From an uncultured Christensenella sp. (GTDB lineage: Bacteria > Bacillota > Clostridia > Christensenellales > Pumilibacteraceae), in NCBI GenBank assembly GCA_949948895.1, contig CATLHE010000001.1:310001-374000 (forward strand): a stretch of DNA of 64,000 bases. The letters are read 5' to 3'. A program made the position numbers and the translations under genes. Of this stretch, positions 36,386 to 45,800 are shown one piece after another. The first letter of the stretch is position 1. Each line of letters begins with the position of its first letter. A model generated the notes under the pieces. The model was not told where the DNA came from. It made no database searches and saw nothing but the letters and a program-made list of their open reading frames with translations.

Positions 36386-36700
36386 CGCGAGAATGACCCG
36401 TAAGCCGAATTCTGTTACGACGGTTATCTATCTAGCCCATGCGTTGCCGCATGGGTCGAGCGATTTTAAAGGACGGCGGACCACCTTGACCCTTTTTGTC
36501 TTGCACCGAACGGGGTTTACACAGCTCGAGGCGTTACCGCCTCGACGGTGAGCTCTTACCTCACCTTTTCACCATTGCCTTGCGGCTGTTGTTTTCTGTT
36601 GCACTTTCCTTGAAGTCGCCTTCACCGGTAGTTAGCCGGCGTTCTGTCCTATGGTGTTCGGACTTTCCTCGTGTTGCCACGCAACCGTCCGGTCATCTCG
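36386..36700 (-). ncRNA. rnpB: RNase P RNA, bacterial class A
   Basis: The catalytic RNA that removes 5' leaders from pre-tRNA. The minus strand shows the universally conserved blocks: GAGGAAAGTCCG near the 5' side (CR-I), ACAGAA early in the chain, and the terminal ACAGAATTCGGCTTACGG (CR-V). Helix P1 closes the molecule: GAGATGACC at the 5' end pairs with GGTCATTCTC at the 3' end with one bulge. The GGTGAAAAGGTG-like and loop elements are those of class A; the length is about 315 nt. It has its own promoter and terminator. The 5' end is accurate to a few bases. Confidence 0.95.
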
Positions 36701-36705
36701 GCTAC

Positions 36706-36734
36706 ATTATATCACTATCACCGGCTCAACGCAA
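36706..36734 (-). promoter_or_regulatory. Promoter of rnpB
   Basis: Minus-strand -35 TTGCGT (36729-36734), 17-bp spacer ending in TGA, perfect TATAAT (36706-36711). The predicted start coincides with the 5' end of helix P1. The -35 lies 6 bases from the end of the U32 gene. Confidence 0.8.
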
Positions 36735-36739
36735 GTATT

Positions 36740-37951
36740 TTAAACGGATGTATGTTTGCGTCTCAGCATAGATAAAGGCGGCAGCGTTATGCCGTTTAGC
36801 GTGTACAGCGCGCACGGAACTTTTGCGTCCGTGACCTCTTCTCCGCGCTCGTCAGTCATTACGGGCACGGTGATTTTCTTATTTAAAAATTGAGCGTCGG
36901 GCGACAAGACTTCGAGCGCGTCGCCCGTCTTAAAGCGGTTGCGCATTTCGACTACAGCGCCGTCCTTACCGTTACTCATGACGATACCGCAAAAATCACA
37001 GTACTCCTGCGGCGCGTCGTCGGGCTTTGGCATTCCGTAGTAAAAACCTGTGTTAAACCCGCGATTGGGCACCTTTTTCAGCTCGTCTATAAACTCGTGA
37101 GCTACCTTGAGCCCGCGTTTAAACGCCTTGACGGCGTTCTTATAGGCATTTACGACACAGCCGACATAATACTCGGATTTGACTCGCCCTTCTATTTTAA
37201 AGGCAGTCACGCCCGCCGAATACAGCTCGCCGATATGCTCTATCATGTTGAGATCGTTGCCGCCGAATATATATGTACCGTCGTCCTCGATAAACTCCAG
37301 ACTCTCTTGCGAGCACTCGGGAGTAAACTTCATTCGGCACGCTTGGTTACATTCGCCGCGATTAGCCGACCTGCCCGAAAGATACGCGGACAGCAAGCAT
37401 CGCCCCGAATACGATATGCACATAGCGCCGTGAACAAACGCTTCGAGCTCGACCGACGGGTCGATATTGTCGCGAATCCTCGCTATTCTTTCAAGGCTGA
37501 GCTCGCGCGCAAGCACTATCCGCTTTACGCCGAGGTCGGCATAAAATCTTGCCGTATCGCTGTTTAAAACGTTTGCCTGAGTGGAGACGTGCACTGGAAT
37601 ATTGGTGCGTTCCGTTATACGTTTTATGAGACCTACGTCGGACACTATCAACGCGTCGGCATGGATGCTGTGCAAGTAATCCAAGTACTCGTCCACGCCG
37701 TCGATATCGTCGTCATACGGGAAAATATTGAGCGTTACGAAAAAGCGTTTGCCGCGGCTATGCGCCGTGAGCGACGCCGTTTTCAATTCGTCGTAATCGA
37801 AATTCTTGCTTGCCGCGCGCATGCCAAAAGTTTTTCCCGCAAGATATACGGCGTCCGCGCCGTACTCCAGCGCGACGTCAAGCTTGCGCATATCGCCCGC
37901 GGGCGCTACAAGCTCGATATTTTTCATCCACGAACGTATAGCCGCGCTCAT
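36740..37951 (-). CDS. U32-family (peptidase-like) RNA hydroxylation protein
   Basis: A 403-residue protein of the U32 family. The N-terminal barrel (IELVAPAGDMRKLDVALEYGADAVYL) and the family signature (ELEAFVHGAMCISYSGRCLLSAYL) with its four-cysteine region (CISYSGRC, RGECNQACR) are clear. A C-terminal beta domain is also present. Characterised relatives (RlhA, TrhP/YegQ) help hydroxylate 23S rRNA or tRNA wobble uridine using prephenate; the older peptidase label is doubtful. The ATG at 37951 overlaps the rnjA stop (TGATG); the ATG at 37927, starting MKNIELVAPAG, is equally plausible. Confidence 0.88.
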   Translation of the reverse strand: MSAAIRSWMKNIELVAPAGDMRKLDVALEYGADAVYLAGKTFGMRAASKNFDYDELKTASLTAHSRGKRFFVTLNIFPYDDDIDGVDEYLDYLHSIHADALIVSDVGLIKRITERTNIPVHVSTQANVLNSDTARFYADLGVKRIVLARELSLERIARIRDNIDPSVELEAFVHGAMCISYSGRCLLSAYLSGRSANRGECNQACRMKFTPECSQESLEFIEDDGTYIFGGNDLNMIEHIGELYSAGVTAFKIEGRVKSEYYVGCVVNAYKNAVKAFKRGLKVAHEFIDELKKVPNRGFNTGFYYGMPKPDDAPQEYCDFCGIVMSNGKDGAVVEMRNRFKTGDALEVLSPDAQFLNKKITVPVMTDERGEEVTDAKVPCALYTLNGITLPPLSMLRRKHTSV

Positions 37952-39621
37952 CAGCAATCTATTACCATCGGCAGGATCATGGGACTGCGATGCGTATGTT
38001 TGAAGATATAGTTTTTGAGCTCTTTGCGTATCGTGTTATTGAGCGTCGTTCTGTCGCATTCGCGAAGATCGAACCCGTCGAGCACGCGCTTCACATCGTC
38101 GCGGCATTTGTCGAAGAAATCGTCGCTGTCGCTCTCGTAAGCAAAACCGCGCGAAGTGATGTCTATAGCGGATGCCGTGCCCGACAGCTCGTCGATACAT
38201 ATAACGGCTATAAGCAATCCGTCCTCGGCTAAATGCTTGCGGTCGCGAAGCACCGAACTGTCGGTATCGCCAACACCCAAGCCGTCTACCAAAAGACTGC
38301 CCGAAGCGACCTGCTCGCCTATCTTGAACGTTTTGGGCGATACGTACACGCAGTCGCCTATATCCGTAATGATTATGTGCGACGGCTGTTCGCCCATGGC
38401 GACGGCGAGCTCCGCATGTTTTTGCAGGTGTCTGTGCTCGCCGTGCACGGGAATAAAATACTGCGGCTTTAGTAACGCGTGCATGAGCGACAGCTCGTCG
38501 CGGCAAGCGTGACCCGAAACGTGTAGCTCCGCCAAGCTTTCGTAAATGACGCGCGCGCCGTGGCGGTATATATTGTTGATGACGGTATACACCATGCGCT
38601 CGTTGCCGGGAATGGGGTGCGCGGAAAGTATTACCGTGTCGTTATATCCGAGCTTGACCTTGGAAAAATCGTCGCTCGCCATGCGGGTGAGCGCGCTCAT
38701 CGGCTCGCCCTGACTGCCCGTCGTGAGAATGACCAAGTCTTTATCGTCTACGTTTTTGACTTTTTCGATATCTATTATCTGACTTCTGTCAAGTCTGAGC
38801 TCGCCTATTCTCGCCGCGCACTCCGCAACGTTAATCATCGACCGCCCCGAAAACGCGACCTTGCGCCCGAACTCGGCGGCAAGATCGATTATCTGCTGCA
38901 ATCGATGTATATTTGACGCAAAAGTAGCTATGATAAGCCGCCTGTCCTTATTCTCGTTAAAGATGTTGCGCATCGAGCGCCCGACCGTGGCCTCGCTCAT
39001 GGACGTCCCCGGGCGTTCGACGTTTGTGCTTTCGCAAAGCAGCAAAAGCACTCCCTGCTTGCCTATTTCGGCTATACGCTGTAAGTCGATCATGTTGCCG
39101 TCTATCGGCGTGTAATCGACTTTAAAGTCTCCGGTATGAAATACAACGCCCACGGGAGTGGAAATCGACAAAGCGCAAGAGCCCGCTATCGAGTGCGAGA
39201 CTTTGACGAACTCGACTTTAAAAGCGCGTCCAAGCGTGACGGTATTGCCCGATTGCACGACGTTGAGTTTTGCGTTGTCTATATGCATTTCGCGCAGTTT
39301 ATTCTCTATAAGCGCGAGCGTAAGCCGCGTTCCGTATACGGGAACGTTGCACTCTTTCAAAAAGTACGGGATAGAGCCTATATGGTCCTCGTGACCGTGA
39401 GTGACGACTATACCGCGTATCTTGTCGCGATTGAGTACGAGATATGCGGGATCGGGTATGATAAGATCGATACCCGGCGTATCGGACGTGGGGAACGTGG
39501 AACCGCAATCGATGATAATAATATCGTTGCCGAATTCCAACGCCGTCATATTCTTGCCTATTTCGCCTACTCCGCCCAAAAAAATGACCTTTAATACAGG
39601 CTCAACGATTTTTTTCTGCAA
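37951..39621 (-). CDS. rnjA: Ribonuclease J
   Basis: A 556-residue metallo-beta-lactamase/beta-CASP nuclease with 5'-3' exo- and endonuclease activity, central to mRNA decay and rRNA maturation in Bacillota. The zinc motif HGHEDH is at 75-80, with HSIAGSCAL, HTGDFKVDY, SGHACRDELSLMHALLKPQ and PVHGEHRHL following. The C-terminal domain is present. TTG start with AGGAGG five bases upstream. It has a ~137-base structured leader and its own promoter. Confidence 0.96.
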   Translation of the reverse strand: MQKKIVEPVLKVIFLGGVGEIGKNMTALEFGNDIIIIDCGSTFPTSDTPGIDLIIPDPAYLVLNRDKIRGIVVTHGHEDHIGSIPYFLKECNVPVYGTRLTLALIENKLREMHIDNAKLNVVQSGNTVTLGRAFKVEFVKVSHSIAGSCALSISTPVGVVFHTGDFKVDYTPIDGNMIDLQRIAEIGKQGVLLLLCESTNVERPGTSMSEATVGRSMRNIFNENKDRRLIIATFASNIHRLQQIIDLAAEFGRKVAFSGRSMINVAECAARIGELRLDRSQIIDIEKVKNVDDKDLVILTTGSQGEPMSALTRMASDDFSKVKLGYNDTVILSAHPIPGNERMVYTVINNIYRHGARVIYESLAELHVSGHACRDELSLMHALLKPQYFIPVHGEHRHLQKHAELAVAMGEQPSHIIITDIGDCVYVSPKTFKIGEQVASGSLLVDGLGVGDTDSSVLRDRKHLAEDGLLIAVICIDELSGTASAIDITSRGFAYESDSDDFFDKCRDDVKRVLDGFDLRECDRTTLNNTIRKELKNYIFKHTHRSPMILPMVIDC

Positions 39622-39632
39622 AATGACCTCCT

Positions 39633-39658
39633 GCCGCTTTATTCGGAATAAATGCGGC
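39633..39658 (-). promoter_or_regulatory. Hairpin in the rnjA leader next to the ribosome-binding site
   Basis: Stem of 11 pairs with one bulge (GCCGC-TTTATT with AATAAA-GCGGC) around a 3-base loop; the AGGAGG of rnjA begins right after it. It could modulate RNase J translation or protect the 5' end. Further upstream in the leader lies the palindrome GCGAATATTCGC. Confidence 0.55.
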
Positions 39659-39765
39659 TGTAAATTATATGTAACCGACGCAAACGCGCCGAAAAAATAC
39701 GTTTTAAACGTTTCGATTTTAAATAGAATATTAAAATGACTTATGCGAATATTCGCGCCACGTAC

Positions 39766-39794
39766 ATAATAGCACTTCTATCGCAAAAAGACAA
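39766..39794 (-). promoter_or_regulatory. Promoter of rnjA
   Basis: Minus-strand -35 TTGTCT (39789-39794), 17-bp spacer ending in TGC, -10 TATTAT (39766-39771). Confidence 0.6.
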
Positions 39795-39806
39795 CCTTTT
39801 TAATGC

Positions 39807-39843
39807 AAAATCGCGATTATTTTTATACAATAACCGCGATTTT
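39807..39843 (-). terminator. Probable terminator after the 936-residue gene
   Basis: A long stem (AAAATCGCG with CGCGATTTT at 39807-39815 and 39835-39843, extended inside by TTATT/AATAA) that ends in a short U-run on either strand. Confidence 0.65.
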
Positions 39844-39860
39844 TGTAAACACCGCCGTAG

Positions 39861-42671
39861 CTATACAAACTTTTTGCTTATATACTTTTGCGAGTGCTCT
39901 TTAAACGCGCCGTTTATCGACATGCCAAACTCCAATTCACTTTTGGTAATATCTAGCCCGTCGCATTCCTTTTCAAAATTCTCGTAGCTGTCGTTGTCGG
40001 ACGCGACGGTGTCTCGCAATATCTTGGACAGAGTGCACGACTTCGTGCCGAAAAGTTTTTCGGTATAGTTTAGCCCTCTCAACGCGCGAAGCGCCGACAT
40101 GTATGCTTTAGCCCCTTTAAATTTACCGCTATACGATATCACCGCATCGGTACCCGTCTCGGGAAGGATATATCGCTTCGTCTCATTGACGACAATCCTA
40201 TCCAAATACCCGTCGATAAAAGCGGACAGTCTATCATAGCTTTCGCCGTCGGAGGCAAACCCGCCGTCTTTTATATCGCTCACGGCAAATACCGGTATAA
40301 CGCCCTCTTCTATCAAATATTCGGCAAACTCGTCGGTTATTTTTCCCGCTTCGTACAAATTCATGAAACACTTGGTCATGACAAATTTGTACTCCGATAA
40401 AAATGCGGCGACGTATACCGCGTTATTTACATTGGAAACATAACCGTTCTCCAAACAAACAAGAACGATCTCCGCTGCCGCTTTGAGCGCATAATCGCTA
40501 TTCCCCGCTTCTGCGATAAACACAGCAAACTCCAACCGCAGATCATAGTCCGCCAGCGCCGTCGTCGCATATATGGTTTCCACGGCAATCGATCTTACCG
40601 TTTCCGAATGATCGTTATTGAATAAGAATTCTATCGCGCCGCAAGTTTTTCCCGCATGCACCGCCGAGTACAGATCGGGTCGTCCCAAGGAAATACATTT
40701 CACGGCAAACACAAAATCGCAAATTTCTTCGTCCGTAAGAGTGTTTCTCACGAGTTCATAAAGCTCGTCGCCGCACGGAAACGAGTCGAAACGGCTCACA
40801 AGCTCATAATATTCGTATTCATGCAAATCTTCGGCAGTTTCTCCGCACATGCCGAAACTTTCGCCGAGCTTGACCAAGCCCTTATACGATTGTACGTATT
40901 CATAATCGGCGTTACGCTCGGCAAACGCATTAAATCCGTCGAACAGTTCTTTAAGCTTTTCCGTCGATATCGGCTCAAACTCGCGCGATACGGGAGGGTC
41001 GGCAAGGACGCTCGCAAGCTCGGGCGGCGTTGCTTTTTTGCTTACCTCTCCGCCGCACGCGGCTATGGTATATCCCTTATCGATAAATGCCGTCAGATCG
41101 CGCGCCGCCTGCTGTGCTACGCATCCGTGCATATTTGCGAGCTCTGCCGCTATCTCGCGCGCATAGCGAGAGCGCGCCGCCTCCGTCAATACTATAAATC
41201 GCGTCGCTTCGCTCTTACTGCGCAACAGTTTTAATATCGTTTCCATATCAGAAACGCGAAGCATAAAATCGGTATTATTTATAAAAGCGACTGCTTGCCA
41301 TTTTCCTAAACTTTTGCTCGTCAATAGCGACAGAACGAGCTTACGGTGGTCGCTATTGTCCATATCACCAAACTCGTATAACCACTCCAACTTGCCCATG
41401 ACGTTAAGCTTATTCAGTTTTTCAAACAGCGCCGTAGGTATACGCGCGTCGTGCGAATATTCGTAAATATCGGCAAGGTGCCCTATTATTTCATGAGAAG
41501 TCAGTCCGCGACTGAACGCGAATTTATCGTTTTCTTGATACAGCACGCCATTTTTAGGCAGCCTGTCGAGCACAGAAAGCAGTCTATCGACTATCGCTTC
41601 ATTGTAAGCGTCACACTCCGACGGCTCGTAAAAATCGAGAATTATGGCATAATCCTCGAATTCGAGCTCATGCGTAAATATAACGCCCAAGTACTCACCG
41701 ATATTGCGCGAAAAATGCGAGGCGGAATACATGGCGGCGCGCACCGTATTTATATCCGCACTCTCGAGCGCGTTCGATATAAATTTATCGTACCCCGCTT
41801 TATCGAGCGCCCATAGCGCGGCGGCGACAAAAAAGAACGTGTGCGTGTCTTCTGCAATATAGCGCAGATAATCGCCGCCTAGCACGCTGTCGAGAAGCTC
41901 CTGTTTTGTTTCACCGTCAAGCTCCGCGACATATTCCGCATAAGGCAAAGCCTCGTACAGTTCCGAGAGCATATCGCCGTCAAGCTCGGCGTATTTAAAC
42001 ATTTGCATCAAGCACGCTCTGTCGGCATGATCGAATACTGCGCAAAAAAGCGTATGTCTATTCTCTACCGACATATAAGTCGCAAGACGGTAAATAAATT
42101 CCATACCGCGCTCGGACCGTACCAAAATGCCGACAAACAACCCTGTATACGCAGGATTCCCTTCACAAAATTCTTCAATCGCGTCCAAACCGAGTTCGCC
42201 GCGTTCATATGCCGCTTTAAACTCGTTTTTTATGACCGACAAGATATTACAGCATACCCAATCGAAATACAAATAGTTCGCAACGCTATGGAGATCGAAC
42301 GCTTTGATACTGTCGGGCTCGCTCGCATCGAAAAGCCCGCCGGAAACGATCAACATTTGATAGAACAGTTCGCTCAGCGTCTCTTTGTCTTCGTGCACCG
42401 ACGAGCGCATGACAAAGCTGTCTCTGAACCCGTCGTACCGCGCGCCGAATATCTCGCGCAGTGCAATTTCATGCGCGTCGAAAAACGGTTTGCCGCTTTT
42501 ACTGCAGCGCGTACCGCCCTCGACGGAATTGGACATTCCAAACGGACGCGAACTGCCGAGCAGTATACGCTCGGTCTCGTTTATATCGACTTGAAATTGC
42601 GAAAACAATTCCAAGAGCCGCGCTATCGTCTCATCATTTGTTGTTTCCTTCCAATTTTCAAAACATTTCAT
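39861..42671 (-). CDS. 936-residue protein of unknown family, predicted all-helical repeats
   Basis: I do not recognise this family. There is no signal peptide or membrane segment; it appears cytoplasmic. Long stretches read as amphipathic helices with HEAT-like spacing (for example EATRFIVLTEAARSRYAREI and SVENRHTLFCAVFDHADRAC), and it is acidic and rich in Tyr and Phe. No catalytic motif stands out. It is transcribed alone, from a consensus TTGACA promoter to its own terminator, between rnjA and the giant surface protein gene. The helical-repeat character recalls the N-terminal part of the DUF4132 protein at 61661, but homology is unproven. A scaffold role is only a guess. Confidence 0.85.
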   Translation of the reverse strand: MKCFENWKETTNDETIARLLELFSQFQVDINETERILLGSSRPFGMSNSVEGGTRCSKSGKPFFDAHEIALREIFGARYDGFRDSFVMRSSVHEDKETLSELFYQMLIVSGGLFDASEPDSIKAFDLHSVANYLYFDWVCCNILSVIKNEFKAAYERGELGLDAIEEFCEGNPAYTGLFVGILVRSERGMEFIYRLATYMSVENRHTLFCAVFDHADRACLMQMFKYAELDGDMLSELYEALPYAEYVAELDGETKQELLDSVLGGDYLRYIAEDTHTFFFVAAALWALDKAGYDKFISNALESADINTVRAAMYSASHFSRNIGEYLGVIFTHELEFEDYAIILDFYEPSECDAYNEAIVDRLLSVLDRLPKNGVLYQENDKFAFSRGLTSHEIIGHLADIYEYSHDARIPTALFEKLNKLNVMGKLEWLYEFGDMDNSDHRKLVLSLLTSKSLGKWQAVAFINNTDFMLRVSDMETILKLLRSKSEATRFIVLTEAARSRYAREIAAELANMHGCVAQQAARDLTAFIDKGYTIAACGGEVSKKATPPELASVLADPPVSREFEPISTEKLKELFDGFNAFAERNADYEYVQSYKGLVKLGESFGMCGETAEDLHEYEYYELVSRFDSFPCGDELYELVRNTLTDEEICDFVFAVKCISLGRPDLYSAVHAGKTCGAIEFLFNNDHSETVRSIAVETIYATTALADYDLRLEFAVFIAEAGNSDYALKAAAEIVLVCLENGYVSNVNNAVYVAAFLSEYKFVMTKCFMNLYEAGKITDEFAEYLIEEGVIPVFAVSDIKDGGFASDGESYDRLSAFIDGYLDRIVVNETKRYILPETGTDAVISYSGKFKGAKAYMSALRALRGLNYTEKLFGTKSCTLSKILRDTVASDNDSYENFEKECDGLDITKSELEFGMSINGAFKEHSQKYISKKFV

Positions 42672-42707
42672 AACATCTATCCGATTATTAAGTAAAATAA
42701 CGATTAT

Positions 42708-42736
42708 AGAATATCACAGAAAAATCGACTTGTCAA
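42708..42736 (-). promoter_or_regulatory. Promoter of the 936-residue gene
   Basis: Minus-strand consensus -35 TTGACA (42731-42736), 17-bp spacer ending in TGA, -10 TATTCT (42708-42713). The leader is about 30 bases. Confidence 0.8.
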
Positions 42737-42765
42737 TATAATATATTCTCTACCTATACGCATGC

Positions 42766-42793
42766 AAAAAGCGAGCCTTTCGACTCGCTTTTT
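42766..42793 (-). terminator. Intrinsic terminator after the giant surface protein gene
   Basis: A 10-bp perfect stem (42784-42793 with 42766-42775; AAAAAGCGAG and its complement) with an 8-base loop. The A/U flanks make it able to work in both directions. Confidence 0.8.
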
Positions 42794-42811
42794 GTGCTTT
42801 TGTGTTTTAAG

Positions 42812-45800
42812 TTACATATCGCCGTCGGGAGACGAACCGGTATTACCGCTACCCTGATTGGGGTTTGCCGTTTGACCGGGATTGAGATTGAGGACGTTGG
42901 GATTTGCGCCCGTTTCCGTTCCGCTACCCAGCAACATGCTCGGATCTTGCTGTACGCCCATCGTAGGCGGCAAATACCCGTAAGAGTTGTACTGTGTCAC
43001 GCCGGAACCGGCGGCAAGTCGCATCATCTGCTCTTCGAGTTCCATCTCCGACATGAGCATGGCTTCGAGCTCTTCGCGCTTGCGCTTGCGGTGCTTGACT
43101 GCGATTATGACGATGATGAGTATGATTATCGCAAGCAATACCGCCGCGGCAATGATTATCCACATAAGCTTATTGGTCTCGAAGCTTATTTTGATCCTCT
43201 GCCAGAACGTCGGCTCGGGCAAGTCGTGGTTGCTTACTTTAAACTTGTAGGTAACCGACTCGTCCGTCGTATCGGAAACGGTGATCGATATCTCCGCCGT
43301 ACCGCTCGCAAGGAAGCGTATCTGCAACGTGTCGTCTGCCAAAACGTCAACCGTAACAAGCGACGGAGCTTCGGACGACGCGCCTTCAAACTTAACGATA
43401 TCGCCCACGTTATCGGTAAACAATATACTCGGCGAGAGTAATACCGCGCCCTCGGCGTTAAGCGTCAATACGTCTCCCGAAGAGTAGAACGTATATCCGT
43501 TTTTGAACGCCTCGATAAGTTTGGGCTTGGGATTTTCGGCGATAGTAACGTTAAAGTTTTTCTTGTACGCTTTTGCCGAAGGCTCGTTTGCTTCCGTGCC
43601 GAGCTTGAACTCGACTTCCAAAGTGATTGCGCCCGAGGTAGTCTCGCGTTTCGGCTTGAACCTCCAATCCTTGTTCTCTTCGTCCGGACGGATTATATCG
43701 ATATATCTTGAGTACGAATTGGGTACCGTAAGATTGGTCACAACATATCCTGCCGCGGGGTTGAACGTGCCCGTCTCGCCGTCGTCTGCCAAAAGCGATA
43801 TACCGTTTGCGGAAGCGGGCTTGGTCACGTTGTTTTCAAGCGGTTTGACAAGCGTATCGATACTTACTATCTCGACCATGCCTCTTATAGCGCTTATCTC
43901 GTTAAGATCGCCGATGTCGGCAAAGTCGAAACGCACGCCTACGTTTATCGTGAACGATACCATATCGGTCTCATCCTCGGTATACTCGCCGTCAGCCACC
44001 GTTATGGTAAGCTTCTGCGAGCCGTAGAACCCGCGCAACGGCGTTATGGACAACGATTGATGGTCGTCGCTTACCGTCATATCGAATATACGCGAGAAGT
44101 CGCCTTCGGTCGCAGTCGAGAAAATTTCTTCGGGTTCTTCGCTGCGCCAATCCACGATACGAATATAAGTGTCAGTCTTACCGATCATGTTGGGAAGATC
44201 GGTCGGGTTGGGATCGGTTACGTAGTCCTTGATATTAATGGATATCGGAGAAAGCGTAGACGAATTCGATCCGACAACGTCGATTTGGTTCTTGTTCTCG
44301 TCGCCCTCTATGACAACAGGCGCAGAGTTTGCGATGGTAACCGTCATTTTGAACGTAACGCCGGCATCCAGCAAATCTTCGTTGCCTGCGCGGTCTATAA
44401 CCCGCATGTACGCAGTACCCGAATGTCCGCGCTCGTCGGAAAGCGGCGTCACCGTGAATCCCGTGAAGTGCAATTTATCCGCGCCGAATACGGGAACAAG
44501 CGTAGCGATCTTCTTGCTCGGGTCTTCGTCGTCCAACACCGTAAGCTCTTTGTCCAAGAGATACAGTTCTTTATTGCTGTCGTTATTGGCGACAAGACGG
44601 AACGACTCTGTATCGCTGCTCACCTTCGTAAAGTCGGGGTCGTCGAGCCAGCGTATGACGCTTATCGTCTGTGCGCCTACAGCTTTGGACGTGCGCACAT
44701 TAAGGTCGAACACGTACGGCTTTTCGGTTTCGGAAATTACGTAACCGACGTGCGTCGCAGGATCGACGTCTACGTCGAGGTTGCGCTTTGCAAGGTCGGC
44801 AAGATCGACCGTAACGGGCGAATTTTTGACCGTGATGTACAGCGTGACCGTTGTCTTACCCGTAGAACCGCTTGCGGACTTTTGTCCCTCGATATCTTTA
44901 CCGACGATATTGACGGGAATAGTAACGCTGTCCATATAACGTCCCGTCGTTTTATCGATCATATCGATGCGTCTGTTGATCTTGATCTTAAGCGTTTTGC
45001 CGCTGACCGTAATGTCGAACGCCCTATCTACGCTTATGCCTACCGCTTTGCAAACGTCGTAGTATTCGCCGAGCGCCGCGCGGTAATCCGCTTCCGTTCT
45101 GAACAGATCGACGGAAACGTCGTCGCCTTCGTCCGAATCGGTAAACAGCGACGCGAGCGGATCTTTCATATCGAAAATCTTAAACGTTACGACGTTGACG
45201 CCTTCCACTTCGGGAATCTGACCGTCCACAGCCTTGACCGCACTGCCCGTAAACGAGCGAGCTTCCATGGACGCGTTGGCTATGGGCGCGGAGTCTTTGA
45301 CTTTGACGTAGAACAGCGAACCTGCCGTAAGCGCCGTTACTTTGTCGTTGGGATACACTTTAACGCTGCCGACTTTCTTTTCGACCTCGACGTACAAAAG
45401 TATATCGTTGTTTATATTGGCGGTAACGGGACGAAGCTCGAGCGACACGCCGTCATCGCCTATAGAGAACTCGAAGTACCGATTGACGTACTGCAACAAG
45501 TCTCTGTTGACATAGCTGTTGTACGAACTGCCGAGCGCCGTTCTTCCGCCTATCAAGTACTTGCGGCTGAACTCGGAATTGATAGCCGAGTTTTCGGAAC
45601 GCAGGCGGAAATAGTTGGCGTTAGCGTCTGTCGTGCTGCGCTGTATGTTAAAGTAGCCCGAAGCGTTTGCAAGCGTCAATGCCGAGAACTCGTCTTCCGC
45701 GGTATTGTTCATAAACGCATAGACGCGAACGTCATAGTTGAGCATGTCGCCGTTGAGCGCTACGTCGGGGTCTATTATGTACGCGCCGGACTCGGCGGTC

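Noticed and set aside
36401-36698. Plus-strand short frames over the rnpB locus
   Set aside because: The sequence is accounted for by RNase P RNA on the minus strand, with conserved blocks, P1 pairing, promoter and terminator.
42812-42900. Sortase (LPxTG-like) signal at the end of the giant protein
   Set aside because: No LPxTG or variant precedes the C-terminal helix; the tail after the helix is 94 residues long, unlike a sorting signal.
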